From Colwellia sp. 1_MG-2023 (lineage in GTDB: Bacteria > Pseudomonadota > Gammaproteobacteria > Enterobacterales > Alteromonadaceae), in the NCBI RefSeq assembly GCF_030546755.1, contig NZ_JAUOPE010000002.1:186001-250000 (forward strand): DNA of 64,000 bases, in the 5' to 3' direction. The notes below the pieces were generated by a model. The model was not told the DNA's origin, did not search any database, and saw nothing but the letters and a program-made list of their open reading frames with translations. The position numbers were made by a program, and so were the translations under genes. This document shows, piece by piece, positions 35,897 through 45,577 of the stretch; the first letter of the stretch is position 1; every line of letters begins with the position of its first letter.

Positions 35897-38800
35897 CTAA
35901 GCAGCTGGATTTAAACGCTTCAATCTTTTGATAAAGTTTAATTTGCTTTGCCCTTTACGAGCCTGCTTATTTCGATCTCTTAAGACAATTAAACATGGCG
36001 TTAAAAACAAAGTTAACACGGTGGCAAACGCTAAACCTCCAGCTACGGCTGTCGCTAATTGTGTCCACCATTGCGTAGATGGCGCACCAAAAACGGCAGT
36101 GCGATTAAAGAAGTCTAAATTCACCTGCAGTACCATAGGTAATAACCCTAAAATAGTCGTAACTGTCGTTAGCATAACAGGGCGAAGGCGTTGAGCACCT
36201 GTTTGTAACACTGCATCAATTGGCGACAATCCTTCTTTTCGTAAGACATTATAAGTATCAATTAATACGATATTATTATTTACCACTATGCCTGCCAGGG
36301 AAATAACACCTATCCCGCCCATCACAATACCAAAAGGTTTTTGTACTAAAAACAGTGCCAAGAAAACCCCTACAGTAGAAAAAATAACGGCACTTAAAAT
36401 TAAAAATGCTTGATAAAAACTATTAAACTGTGTGACTAATATTATCGCCATGACAAAAAGCGCAATACCAAAGGCGTTCACTAAAAATGCTTCCGACTCT
36501 TGTTGGTCTTCGTTTTGGCCTTTAATACTAATATTAACACTTGGGTCGATACCTAATGATGGAAACTGTGCTTTCAATGCCGGCAATTCGGTTAATAGCT
36601 GTGCGCCACTCACTAAGTTAGCTTGAATAGTGACAACTCTTTTACCATCGGTTCGATGTATGGTATCGACTTTAGGCGCAGCTTCTCTAGTAACAAAGCT
36701 ACTAATGGGCACTAAGCCTTCCGCTGTTTTAATGCGTAATGTATCAAGTCGACCAATATTGCGTTTTTCTTCCGGGAAGCGAACTCTAATATCGAGTTCA
36801 TCGTCGACATCATCAGGACGATATTCTCCTAATTTCAAACCATTAGTAACCATTTGCACTGTTGAACCAACAATCGCAGCATCAGCCCCATAAGTAGCCG
36901 CTTTAGAACGATCAATTTTTAATTGCCACTCAATACCGGGTTTTGCCCCTGAATCTTCTATATCAGTAAAATTACCATTAGTTATTAATGCCTGACGAAT
37001 AATTTTAACCGCATCATTCAATTTGTCAGGGAAACGAGAATTCAACTCAAGTCTGAGGTCTTTTCCTGATTGTGGACCATCTTCATTTTTGCGCACTTCT
37101 AATTCAACACCAGCTAAATCAGTAGTACGCTGATGAATTTCTTTAATGGTTTCATCCGACTTACGTCGAAATTGCCAATTAACAAAGTTCACTTGAAATG
37201 AACCAACAATATCATTGCCACCAGTGAGGGTATATAAGGTTTTAATTTCTTCCAAATCAAGAATACGTGTTTCAATATCTCGCATTATTTGATCTTTTTC
37301 TTTCACCGATAGGTCACCGTGTGAACGTACTACAATGGTGGCACTGTTAGGCTCTATTTCTGGGAAAAATATTGCGCCTAAACCAGAAGCACCATACAAC
37401 CACATCACAAATACAGCGGTACCAAAAGTAGCACATACAATTTTCCAAGGATGTTGAACAGCGGTTGTTAATAAGGCCACATATTTGCCGGTAAAACCGG
37501 TTAAATGAGTTAAATTACCTTGCTCGGTGTTTTGGATGCGTAATTTTTCTTCTCTGCTTAACACTCGAGTTTTGCCTATAACGCTGCCTATGGTTGGCAC
37601 AAACACTAGTGCCATCGCTAAAGAAGCGGTTAATACAGCAATTAATGTGATCGGCAGATATTTCATAAATTCTCCCATCATTCCAGGCCAAAACATCAAA
37701 GGGGCAAAAGCCGCTAAAGTGGTGGCGGTTGATGCAATAATCGGCCATGCCATGCGCTTAGCTGCTAAACCATAGGCTATATGTCTTGGCTTGCCTTCAC
37801 TCATTTCGCGATCTGCAAATTCGGTCACGACAATGGCGCCATCTACCAACATGCCCACTGCCATAATTAATCCAAATAAAACAACAATGTTTACCGTTAA
37901 CCCTGCAATGGCCAACACTAAAATCCCGGTTAAAAAAGCCCCCGGAATTGCCACACCAACTAAAATAGCAGTACGTGTGCCAAGAGCGGCAATAATGACA
38001 ATAACCACAAGTAACACCGCAGATAAAACATTATTTTGTAAGTCACTTAAGGTATTTTTAACTTCAATAGATTGATCACCAATGTAATCAACTACTACTT
38101 GATTAGGCCATTTCTCTCGCTCTTTTTCGATTAGTGCTTTGACATTATCAACGGTATAAATAATATTTTCACCCGAGCGTTTTTTTACTTCTATTGAAAT
38201 AGAACGCTCACCATTTAACCGAGCAAAAGTCGTAGGATCTTTATATGAACGACGCACTGTAGAAACATCTTGAAAGGTAATTACCTTATCGCCATCAGCC
38301 TTTATTGGTAATTCAAGCAAATCTTGTACAGTTTCAAATACCGATGGGACTTTAATGGCGAAACGTCCCTTGCCCGTGTCCATAGTCCCTGCGGGTACCA
38401 GACGATTATTACGCTCAACTAAGTTATAAATATCCGTTTGATCTAAACCGTAGCTTTCCATCAGCAAAGGATCTACGATAATTTCAACCATATCTTCGCG
38501 GTCACCGCCAATATCAACTTCAAGGACCTCTTGCATCCCTTCAATTTTATCTTTGAGATCACGAGCAAGGGTTAATAAACCTCGCTCGGTTACAGGACCA
38601 GATAAAATCACGGTAACTGCTGGAACTTGATTTGCCATCGTCACTTCATGAACTTCTGGCTCTTCAGATTCAGAAGGCAACTTAGCCTTGGCAAGGGTGA
38701 CTTTATCACGGACATCGGCTAAGGCTTCTTTAGGATCTAATCCCGCCAAGAACTCAATATTAATTGATGCATGCCCTTCGCTGGCGGTGGATTTCATTTC

Positions 38801-39037
38801 TTTTATGCCAGCGATAGATTTCAGCTCTTTTTCCATCGGACGAACAAGCATACGCTCGGCATCTTCTGGTGAAATGCCATCGTGAACCATAGAGACATAA
38901 ATATTCGGGATAGTAATATCAGGATTGGCTTCTTTGGCGATATTAGCGTATGTGATCGCCCCTGTGATTAATAAAAGTAAAAACACCATTAATACAGAGC
39001 GCGTCCGCGATAAAGCGGCTTCAATAATTGTTAGCAC
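35897..39037 (-). CDS. RND-family efflux transporter permease
   Basis: A 1046-residue inner-membrane transporter with twelve membrane helices in two halves and two large periplasmic loops, the AcrB/HAE-type layout. Visible motifs: the N-terminal VLMVFLLLLITGAITYANI, AERMLVRPMEKELKSI, and helix 4 VVLFGLIMAVGMLVDGAIVV with the proton-relay Asp. It is exported-substrate driven by proton flow. The start is GTG 39037, preceded by a near-perfect AAGGAGG. Nine bases separate it from the adaptor gene. No TolC gene is nearby. Substrate unknown. Confidence 0.93.
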   Translation of the reverse strand: MLTIIEAALSRTRSVLMVFLLLLITGAITYANIAKEANPDITIPNIYVSMVHDGISPEDAERMLVRPMEKELKSIAGIKEMKSTASEGHASINIEFLAGLDPKEALADVRDKVTLAKAKLPSESEEPEVHEVTMANQVPAVTVILSGPVTERGLLTLARDLKDKIEGMQEVLEVDIGGDREDMVEIIVDPLLMESYGLDQTDIYNLVERNNRLVPAGTMDTGKGRFAIKVPSVFETVQDLLELPIKADGDKVITFQDVSTVRRSYKDPTTFARLNGERSISIEVKKRSGENIIYTVDNVKALIEKEREKWPNQVVVDYIGDQSIEVKNTLSDLQNNVLSAVLLVVIVIIAALGTRTAILVGVAIPGAFLTGILVLAIAGLTVNIVVLFGLIMAVGMLVDGAIVVTEFADREMSEGKPRHIAYGLAAKRMAWPIIASTATTLAAFAPLMFWPGMMGEFMKYLPITLIAVLTASLAMALVFVPTIGSVIGKTRVLSREEKLRIQNTEQGNLTHLTGFTGKYVALLTTAVQHPWKIVCATFGTAVFVMWLYGASGLGAIFFPEIEPNSATIVVRSHGDLSVKEKDQIMRDIETRILDLEEIKTLYTLTGGNDIVGSFQVNFVNWQFRRKSDETIKEIHQRTTDLAGVELEVRKNEDGPQSGKDLRLELNSRFPDKLNDAVKIIRQALITNGNFTDIEDSGAKPGIEWQLKIDRSKAATYGADAAIVGSTVQMVTNGLKLGEYRPDDVDDELDIRVRFPEEKRNIGRLDTLRIKTAEGLVPISSFVTREAAPKVDTIHRTDGKRVVTIQANLVSGAQLLTELPALKAQFPSLGIDPSVNISIKGQNEDQQESEAFLVNAFGIALFVMAIILVTQFNSFYQAFLILSAVIFSTVGVFLALFLVQKPFGIVMGGIGVISLAGIVVNNNIVLIDTYNVLRKEGLSPIDAVLQTGAQRLRPVMLTTVTTILGLLPMVLQVNLDFFNRTAVFGAPSTQWWTQLATAVAGGLAFATVLTLFLTPCLIVLRDRNKQARKGQSKLNFIKRLKRLNPAA

Positions 39038-39046
39038 AAAGCCTCC

Positions 39047-40135
39047 TTACTTTTCAGTGCTCATTATGGCATCAACCGTATCGCCAGCGCGAACAAAGCC
39101 TTGCCCAAGAATAATGACATCGGCTTGCTCGCCAAGACCTGCTAACCAAATACCATCATTTTCACTTTTAACCACATCAATTGGCGTAAAAACAACAGTA
39201 TTTTGATTGACTGTTTTCACCCCGATATTGCCCATTTCATCAAGCGCTAATAGAGCCGGTGACAATTTCATTGCCGAAACTTCATTTAAAACAATAGCGA
39301 CTTCACTACTAATGCCAGCTAATAGATTTAAATCACTATTTTCAATGGCGACTTCAATTTTAAAGGTATTGGTACTGTCATCTGCAACACTGGAGATATA
39401 TCTTAAGTGTCCTGGCAGTTTAGTTTTATTTAATAAACTTATTTCCGCACTTTGCCCAACCGATAACTGCGAAATTTGTTGTTCCGTAACGAACGCCCGA
39501 ACAACCAGCGGATCTAAATCAGCAATCATGGCAATATCATCGCCACTTTTTACATAATCACCTTCTTCGACATATCGAGTATTTAAAATACCATCAAAGG
39601 GAGCACGAATAACCGTATAACTAATGGCGATTTCCAATCGTTTTATTTCCGCTTTAACAGCAGCAAGATTGGCTGCGGCACTACTAACTTGCACCTGTCC
39701 TTGATAACCATCGGCATTCAGCTTTTTTGCTCCCTGATATTCAATTTCACGTTGACTCAATAAAGCTTTGCTTCGCATTAATTGTGCTTCAAGATCATTC
39801 ATTTCAAGCTTAGCGATTATTTGCCCTTTAGTGACCTTCGAACCTCTTTTTGCTAACACTTGTTTAATCTTTCCTGATATTTCAGCTTTGAGCTGAGTCA
39901 CTCTATCGGGCTCAGTTCGACCATAAAGTTCAACTACATCACTGACTTGTTCAGCGAAAAGCGTCGCCACTTTAACTTTAGGTATGACATTATTTTCTTT
40001 AGCTGTTTTTTTAGGGACTTCTTGAGCTTGCATAATGCCAGAAGCCATCCAAAGAATTAAAGTAAGCGTAATGAATAAAGCGATAATATATGGGCGCTCT
40101 GTTAACCATCTTCGTCCATGTTGAATTCGTGTCAT
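39047..40135 (-). CDS. RND efflux periplasmic adaptor subunit (membrane fusion protein)
   Basis: A 362-residue adaptor: N-terminal membrane anchor (about 16-35), first half of a lipoyl domain (LKAEISGKIKQVLAKRGSKV), an alpha-hairpin (about 105-150), the second lipoyl half (YTVIRAPFDGILNTRYVEEG), then beta-barrel and membrane-proximal domains. It joins the RND permease to an outer-membrane TolC-type channel. AGGA lies before the ATG. First gene of the efflux pair. Confidence 0.92.
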   Translation of the reverse strand: MTRIQHGRRWLTERPYIIALFITLTLILWMASGIMQAQEVPKKTAKENNVIPKVKVATLFAEQVSDVVELYGRTEPDRVTQLKAEISGKIKQVLAKRGSKVTKGQIIAKLEMNDLEAQLMRSKALLSQREIEYQGAKKLNADGYQGQVQVSSAAANLAAVKAEIKRLEIAISYTVIRAPFDGILNTRYVEEGDYVKSGDDIAMIADLDPLVVRAFVTEQQISQLSVGQSAEISLLNKTKLPGHLRYISSVADDSTNTFKIEVAIENSDLNLLAGISSEVAIVLNEVSAMKLSPALLALDEMGNIGVKTVNQNTVVFTPIDVVKSENDGIWLAGLGEQADVIILGQGFVRAGDTVDAIMSTEK

Positions 40136-40253
40136 TATGTTTCCTGAAAAATTAATAATAATTCGACTTAATTAATTGTACCTAGTTGCTCAAATTTTGT
40201 CTAAATATCGATTGCAACAAGTTGTTAATAAATATAAATCTGTAAAGTTTATA

Positions 40254-41336
40254 CTACTTAAATCTTTCTAATACTGGCTGCGATTTCTTAATATTTAACC
40301 GCCACCATTTTTCGTTAGAATGAGGTGTTTTCACGTTGACTGAATCACCAAATTTTGGGGTTAATAAATTTACATTTTTTATCTTTGAATATTCATTAAC
40401 TCTTTCTAGTGGTTCATACCAATCATGAAGCGCTAAATCAAAGGTACTATTATGTACGGGTATCATTGCTTTACCTTGTAAATCTATATGAGCTTGAACA
40501 CTTTCTTCTGGCAACATATGAATTTCACTCCAAAGATCGTTATAAGCGCCAGTTTCGATCATCGTAATGTCAAACGGCCCATAACGATTGCCAATTTCTT
40601 TAAATCCTGAAAAATAACCACTATCACCACTGTAAAACAAGTTGCTTTCCTTGCCATGGATAACCCAACTCGCCCACAATGTTTGGTCTTTATCAAAAAT
40701 ACCACGTCCTGAAAAATGTTGAGCTGGCGTTGCAACAAGTGTTAAATTATTCAATTGTACTTCTTGCCACCAGTCAAGTTGATGAACTTTTTCTTCACTT
40801 ATTCCCCACTTGACTAAATAGTCACCAACATTTAAGGGAGTAACAAACGTCGATGTTTTATCGTCAAGTAGTTTAATGGTGTTTTTGTCTAAATGATCAT
40901 AATGATCATGACTAATAATTACGGCCTTGAGTTGCGGTAACTTATCAAGACTAATTGGGCTTTGATGAAATCGTTTTGGTCCTAACCATTGCACAGGTGA
41001 TGCTCTTTCGCTAAAGACAGGATCGATTAGAATGAATTCACCATCAATTCTAACTAATAAACTTGAATGACCTAAACGAATTACGGCATCAAACTTATCA
41101 TTCAATAATTGCTCTTGCGTAATAAAACTAACCGGAATATCACTTTTTGGCTCTGCCTCAAATCGTTTTGCATTGATATAAGCTTTAATTATTTTCCAAT
41201 AACTACTCATTGATACATCATAGTTTAAGTCACTATTTTGATAATGGCTTTTACCTACATGTCCATTCAATTTAGCAAAAACACCATAAGCCATGACAAC
41301 CCCTATAAATATTATAATTAATTTTTTAACACTCAT
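40254..41336 (-). CDS. Metallo-beta-lactamase-fold hydrolase (NAPE-PLD/UlaG-like)
   Basis: A 360-residue protein with an N-terminal membrane anchor or signal (KKLIIIFIGVVMAYGVFA) and an MBL fold: LLVRIDGEFILIDPVFS, the metal motif ISHDHYDHLDKNT (HxHxDH), TPAQHFSGRGIFD, YSGDSGYFSGF and IPVHNSTFDLALHD. This arrangement resembles N-acyl-phosphatidylethanolamine phospholipase D-like enzymes. ATG 41336 is chosen over a TTG four codons upstream. It lies 118 bp before the RND adaptor in the same direction and is divergent from a TetR regulator, so a regulated MBL-efflux unit is plausible. Confidence 0.87.
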   Translation of the reverse strand: MSVKKLIIIFIGVVMAYGVFAKLNGHVGKSHYQNSDLNYDVSMSSYWKIIKAYINAKRFEAEPKSDIPVSFITQEQLLNDKFDAVIRLGHSSLLVRIDGEFILIDPVFSERASPVQWLGPKRFHQSPISLDKLPQLKAVIISHDHYDHLDKNTIKLLDDKTSTFVTPLNVGDYLVKWGISEEKVHQLDWWQEVQLNNLTLVATPAQHFSGRGIFDKDQTLWASWVIHGKESNLFYSGDSGYFSGFKEIGNRYGPFDITMIETGAYNDLWSEIHMLPEESVQAHIDLQGKAMIPVHNSTFDLALHDWYEPLERVNEYSKIKNVNLLTPKFGDSVNVKTPHSNEKWWRLNIKKSQPVLERFK

Positions 41337-41351
41337 TTCAACAACCAAAAG

Positions 41352-41372
41352 TAAACTACACGGTGCAGTTTA
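41352..41372. promoter_or_regulatory. Putative TetR-family operator
   Basis: A 21-bp palindrome TAAACT-ACACGGTGC-AGTTTA, in which 9 of 10 base pairs around the centre at 41362 are symmetric. It sits in the 101-bp gap between the divergent MBL and TetR genes. The half-site AGTAAACT recurs at 41390-41397. Autoregulated TetR genes usually have such an operator here. Confidence 0.6.
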
Positions 41373-41437
41373 TAAAAATACAATTGAAAAGTAAACTGAT
41401 GAGTGTAAAATATATTTTTTAATCTGCGATTTTATTG

Positions 41438-42055
41438 ATGACATTTAAAACTAAAACACGAAGCGAACTTAAACGAGAAGCTATTATTGATGCCGCAAAA
41501 CAAGCTTTTAAAGAGTTTGGGGTTCAAGCTACTAGTATGGATAAGCTGGCTGAGCTAGCAAAAGTTTCTAAACGAACTGTTTATAATCATTTCGCTACGA
41601 AAGAAGCTCTTTTAATGTATCTAGTTGCCGAACTTTGGCAAAAGGCCGAAACACAGGTAAATGTCGTATATCAATCAAATATATCACTGGAAGAGCAATT
41701 AATGGAGTTACTGCTAGCTGAAATAAACTTCATTTGTACTGAAGAGCATATGGATGTGTCTAAAGTGGCTATTGGTCATTTCTTTTATAACTCAGAAGCC
41801 TTACAAAAAGAATTTGAAAAAATATCTTGCCAAGAAAATGCTATTATTCGCTGGTTAAATGCAGCAATTAAAGATAAAAAATTATTAATAGATGATGTAG
41901 ATTTTGCGAGTGATCAAATACATAACTTGATCAAAGGAGGGTGTTTTTGGCCGCAATTATTCCAAATGGACAAGGATTATCATGATGATAAAAAAAGGAC
42001 TTTAGCTCAAGAAACCGCTCGTATGTTTTTGGCGCGTTATCAACAAAAAAGCTAG
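41438..42055 (+). CDS. TetR/AcrR family transcriptional regulator
   Basis: A 205-residue repressor: N-terminal helix-turn-helix (REAIIDAAKQAFKEFGVQAT, SMDKLAELAKVSKRTVYNHF) with the conserved YNHF-x-K-E end of the recognition region, and a divergent C-terminal ligand domain that resembles AefR-type members. ATG 41438 is taken rather than the TTG just before it. It is divergent from the MBL gene, with a palindrome between them, so it probably controls itself and the MBL-RND genes. Its ligand is unknown. Confidence 0.9.
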   Translation: MTFKTKTRSELKREAIIDAAKQAFKEFGVQATSMDKLAELAKVSKRTVYNHFATKEALLMYLVAELWQKAETQVNVVYQSNISLEEQLMELLLAEINFICTEEHMDVSKVAIGHFFYNSEALQKEFEKISCQENAIIRWLNAAIKDKKLLIDDVDFASDQIHNLIKGGCFWPQLFQMDKDYHDDKKRTLAQETARMFLARYQQKS

Positions 42056-42067
42056 CATGAGCTAGCT
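42045..42067. terminator. Terminator between tetR and erpA
   Basis: A perfect 7-bp stem AGCTAGC (42050-42056) with GCTAGCT (42061-42067), loop ATGA. The A-run at 42045-42050 gives a T-run for the minus-strand erpA; the plus side has only TTTACTTT. The tetR stop codon lies inside the stem. Confidence 0.75.
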
Positions 42068-42086
42068 TTACTTTATTCGCATGAGA

Positions 42087-42428
42087 TTAAATAGAAAATG
42101 AAGCGCCGCAACCACAAGTTGTAGAAGCATTTGGGTTATTTACTAAGAAACGACTCCCTTCTAAGCCTTCAACATAATCGACTTCACCATCAACTAAGTA
42201 TTGTAAACTCATCGGATCGATCACCATAGTGACACCTTTTTTTACAATGGTCATATCACCATCATTGATCTTTTCATCAAAGGTAAAACCATATTGAAAA
42301 CCAGAGCAACCACCACCTGTAACATACACACGTAATTTAAGTTCAGGGTTCTCTTCTTCTGTCACCAAAGCTAACACTTTATTGGCGGCAGCATCAGAAA
42401 ATTTAATCGGTAATTCAGTATCAGACAT
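42087..42428 (-). CDS. erpA: Iron-sulfur cluster insertion protein ErpA
   Basis: A 113-residue A-type Fe-S carrier with the three cluster cysteines: [11 protein letters not shown] (Cys41) and [11 protein letters not shown] (Cys105, Cys107). The N-terminus [18 protein letters not shown] and the length fit ErpA rather than IscA or SufA. It delivers Fe-S clusters to apoproteins such as isoprenoid enzymes. Single gene with a terminator behind it. Confidence 0.96.
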   Translation of the reverse strand: MSDTELPIKFSDAAANKVLALVTEEENPELKLRVYVTGGGCSGFQYGFTFDEKINDGDMTIVKKGVTMVIDPMSLQYLVDGEVDYVEGLEGSRFLVNNPNASTTCGCGASFSI

Positions 42429-42481
42429 GGGGTTAACAATCTCTTTAAATATAGGTGGTAATTATCTTAAACTTGACTAAT

Positions 42482-43237
42482 TTAATCAAGTATTACTGGT
42501 GGTGTTTGTGGAATATTTTCAAGAACTGTTTGCCACGGGTAACTTTCATCAACACGTTGATAGCTCTGCCACCTGCTTTTAGGCATTATCGCAGCTAATG
42601 TTAATTTTTCTGGCTTAAAATTTTCAGGAAATGTAAATTCACCTTGAATAATTTGAAAGTATTGAAAATTAAATGACAACTGCTTTTTAGTTAATTCAGC
42701 AAGTTTATTCACATTAATGGTATGTGGTTTATTATCTAAACTGCCAACAAAGTTAAGTTCAACATGACCTTTAGCATAACGTTTTTTCACTTTTTGCTGC
42801 ACTAAGATCACTTGAAAACGATAATGGTTTGGACTAGTTGTAGCTGAAATTACGACATTATCAATCACTAAACCATCGGCTTGCTTCTCAGGTGCCATCA
42901 CTTTTTCATAAAACGCCAATTCTTTTTTGACTTGATAATGTTGTGCTTCCATTTCTTTTAACAATCGTTGTGATTTTTGATTCGCTAAACGTTCAACTTC
43001 TAATTCAACTTCTAAAGTATTTATGCGGCGAGTTTGCTCACCTTGTTTACGATATAAGTTATCTAAACGTTGTTTTTGTTGTTCAAGCGTTTGCTCTTGA
43101 TAGGCATGAAAGAAATTTCCCATACGATAACCACAAAATAAACATGTCATGATCAACGCCAATAGTAAAATTGCCGATCGAAAGGTGCCTAATCGAAGTA
43201 CCACTGTATTCAGATTTATTTTTGCTAACCAACTCAT
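42482..43237 (-). CDS. DUF6776-type inner-membrane coiled-coil protein
   Basis: A 251-residue bitopic protein: a membrane helix at about 20-40 (ILLLALIMTCLFCGYRMG), a coiled coil at about 48-115 (QKQRLDNLYRKQGEQTRRIN) and a beta-rich periplasmic domain (YRFQVILVQQKVKKRYAKGH). I believe this corresponds to the family called DUF6776, often found near erpA and hemL in this group; its function is unknown. It is divergent from the ClC gene with a 72-bp gap. Confidence 0.75.
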   Translation of the reverse strand: MSWLAKINLNTVVLRLGTFRSAILLLALIMTCLFCGYRMGNFFHAYQEQTLEQQKQRLDNLYRKQGEQTRRINTLEVELEVERLANQKSQRLLKEMEAQHYQVKKELAFYEKVMAPEKQADGLVIDNVVISATTSPNHYRFQVILVQQKVKKRYAKGHVELNFVGSLDNKPHTINVNKLAELTKKQLSFNFQYFQIIQGEFTFPENFKPEKLTLAAIMPKSRWQSYQRVDESYPWQTVLENIPQTPPVILD

Positions 43238-43309
43238 TTGTAACGTATTATGATATCCATGAAATAAAAAACTGATATTTGACTTTGTCTGTAACTAATT
43301 AAGCCTAAT

Positions 43310-45034
43310 ATGATCTCATTAACCCCGTTAAGAAAACATTTATCATTGCCCAGAACTTCTTGGCAATTATGCTTGCTTGCGGCTATTGGTGGGGCATGTT
43401 CCGCGCTGTTAGTGATATTGTTTACATTAAGTATTGAAGGTTTACAACAATTCTATCTGAACCAATTAGACGATTATACCAGTTTAGATATGGTAAGTCG
43501 TTTTGATTTACCGATAATTGGCGCAATCCTTATTATTATCTTTTCAAGGATTACTGGTTATCGTTATTTAAGAACCGGGATCCCCTTTGTTTTACATCGG
43601 TTAAAAGTCGCTCATGGCATTATTCCTTTAAGAAATACCATCCACCAATTTGTTGGGACGGTGATTGCTTTAGCATCGGGGTTTTCAGTCGGACGTGAAG
43701 GCCCAGCCGTTCATTTAGGTGCCGCCTGTAGTAGCTATATTGGCAGTTTGCTAAGATTATCATTTAATACCACTAGAACTTTATGTGCCTGTGGTATCGC
43801 AGCCGGTATTTCTGCTAGTTTTAATACACCAATAGCTGCGGTAATATTCGTAATGGAAGTAATATTACGCGAATATAAAGTTCATATTTTTATTCCAGTG
43901 ATGATTGCCGCCATTGTTGGCTCGTTAATCACACAAAACTTTTTTGGACCGGCTCACAACTTAGATTACTTTAATAAGATAGAGCTAACTATCAGCCATT
44001 ACCCATTAATTATTATTCTAGGTATGGCTCTTGGAGTGCTAGCCTTTATTTTTAATCGATATTTAACGTTATTAGTAAAATATTCAGGTAATTATCATAT
44101 TATTCCTCGCTTGTTACTAGCCGCGTTTATTACGGGGGGATTAGGCTTCTTTATCCCTTATGCAATGGGAACCGATATCAGTGCGGTTAATTTTTCTTTA
44201 GCCTATGAACAGCATTTTCAATTATTGCTTGGCTTATTAATTGCCAAAATGATAATGACTGTAACGGCCTTAGGATTAGGGATTCCTGGTGGTATTATTG
44301 GCCCTATTCTCGCTATTGGCGCTATTGCAGGTACTTGTGCTTCAACGATTGCAATGACTTACTTACCTGGACAACATATTGCAACCGATTACGCCTTAAT
44401 GGGCATGGCCGGATTTATGGCGGCGACTCTAAATGCTCCATTGGCAGCATTACTTGCAGTTGTTGAATTATCCAATCAAATAGAAATTATCATACCCGCG
44501 ATGATCGCAATCACATCTGCATGTGTCGTCTCGGGACAGTTTTTAAAAAACCGTTCCATTATTATTATGCAGCTGGAAGTACAAAAATTATTATACCGTA
44601 AGCCCCCTATTGAAAAGTCATTGCAACGTATCGGGGTATTAGGGGTGATGCAAGAAAACATTGCTTTAATAATGGACTCATCACCACAAACAGTTACAAA
44701 AACATTCGAAGCAACACAAGGTAAAAAGCTCGTCATTAGCAAAGATAACAACTCTGAGCATTTGTTTACTTGGCATGAATTTGTGCCGTCCTCAGAAAGT
44801 CACTCACAAGATGTCAATAACGATACCGTTGAATTAACCGTGAATGATAAGATTGTCGAACATAAACTTATTCCCTTAGACTTTCAGGCCACTTTAGCTG
44901 AAGCTTACCTTGCGCTTGTAGCTGATAGATTAGGTGGGGTATATATTTACCAAGATAATAAAGAAAATATTTTAGGCATTGTTTCTTTTGAACAGATTAG
45001 ACGTTATTTATTAGAAGGAAAAACAGCGGTATGA
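43310..45034 (+). CDS. ClC-family chloride channel/transporter with C-terminal regulatory region
   Basis: A 574-residue protein with about ten to twelve membrane helices. The selectivity signatures GREGPAVHLGAACSSYIG (about 128, with the gating Glu) and GIPGGIIGPILAIGAIAG (about 325) identify ClC. After residue 420 there is a cytoplasmic region whose end (LAEAYLALVADRLGGVYIYQ) resembles a CBS domain. It exchanges or conducts chloride. Its stop overlaps the hemJ start (ATGA), so they are coupled. Confidence 0.9.
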   Translation: MISLTPLRKHLSLPRTSWQLCLLAAIGGACSALLVILFTLSIEGLQQFYLNQLDDYTSLDMVSRFDLPIIGAILIIIFSRITGYRYLRTGIPFVLHRLKVAHGIIPLRNTIHQFVGTVIALASGFSVGREGPAVHLGAACSSYIGSLLRLSFNTTRTLCACGIAAGISASFNTPIAAVIFVMEVILREYKVHIFIPVMIAAIVGSLITQNFFGPAHNLDYFNKIELTISHYPLIIILGMALGVLAFIFNRYLTLLVKYSGNYHIIPRLLLAAFITGGLGFFIPYAMGTDISAVNFSLAYEQHFQLLLGLLIAKMIMTVTALGLGIPGGIIGPILAIGAIAGTCASTIAMTYLPGQHIATDYALMGMAGFMAATLNAPLAALLAVVELSNQIEIIIPAMIAITSACVVSGQFLKNRSIIIMQLEVQKLLYRKPPIEKSLQRIGVLGVMQENIALIMDSSPQTVTKTFEATQGKKLVISKDNNSEHLFTWHEFVPSSESHSQDVNNDTVELTVNDKIVEHKLIPLDFQATLAEAYLALVADRLGGVYIYQDNKENILGIVSFEQIRRYLLEGKTAV

Positions 45035-45459
45035 CAATCCTTTGGCTCAAAGCATTACATGTAAGTTTTATGGTTGCATGGTTTGCCGGTATTTTTTATT
45101 TACCTCGTCTTTTTGTTAATCATGCAGAATGTGATGAGCCTAAAGTAATTGAACACTTAAAAGGCATGGAAAAACGTTTACTGTATTTTGTGACGCCTTT
45201 TGCTTTTTTAACGGTCATTCTAGGCATCGCGCTTATTTATCATTATGGTTACGAGTGGTTTGTCAGTGCTAAATGGTTACATATAAAAATAAGCTTAGTG
45301 ATTGGTTTATTAATTTATCATGGTTATTGCTTTAAATTATTAAAAACCTTTAAGGAAGATAAAAACAAGCGTTCTGGAAAGTTTTATCGAATTTTTAATG
45401 AAGCCCCCGTACTCATTTTATTTGCGGTCATATTTTTAGTTTATCTTAAACCTTTTTAA
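45031..45459 (+). CDS. hemJ: Protoporphyrinogen oxidase HemJ
   Basis: A 142-residue protein with four membrane helices. LWLKALHVSFMVAWFAGIFY and LPRLFVNHAE, then KWLHIKISLVIGLLIYHGYC, are the HemJ (UPF0093) signatures, including the heme-ligand His10. It oxidises protoporphyrinogen IX in the heme pathway and replaces HemG/HemY. Heme enzyme HemL is encoded 1.2 kb downstream on the same strand. Confidence 0.92.
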   Translation: MTILWLKALHVSFMVAWFAGIFYLPRLFVNHAECDEPKVIEHLKGMEKRLLYFVTPFAFLTVILGIALIYHYGYEWFVSAKWLHIKISLVIGLLIYHGYCFKLLKTFKEDKNKRSGKFYRIFNEAPVLILFAVIFLVYLKPF

Positions 45460-45490
45460 ACGAGTTCACGTGCTAATAAATTTTCAAATG

Positions 45491-45505
45491 TGCTATATTA
45501 CCGCG
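45491..45505 (+). promoter_or_regulatory. Putative extended -10 promoter of pyrB
   Basis: TGC-TATATT (extended -10; hexamer 45494-45499) followed by the GC-rich discriminator ACCGCGC, about 80 bp before pyrB. No good -35 hexamer is present. A 9-bp hairpin (45523-45531 with 45538-45546) follows in the leader, without a terminal T-run. Confidence 0.4.
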
Positions 45506-45577
45506 CAAATAAATGGTTATAGCTAACAAAATATTTTTTTTGTTAGGTATTCAAAAATATAGTACAGGTAATAAGCC

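Noticed and set aside
45523-45546. 9-bp hairpin in the pyrB leader
   Set aside because: Considered as a pyrimidine attenuator, but there is no terminal T-run after the stem and no leader peptide in phase; AT-rich pairing may be chance.
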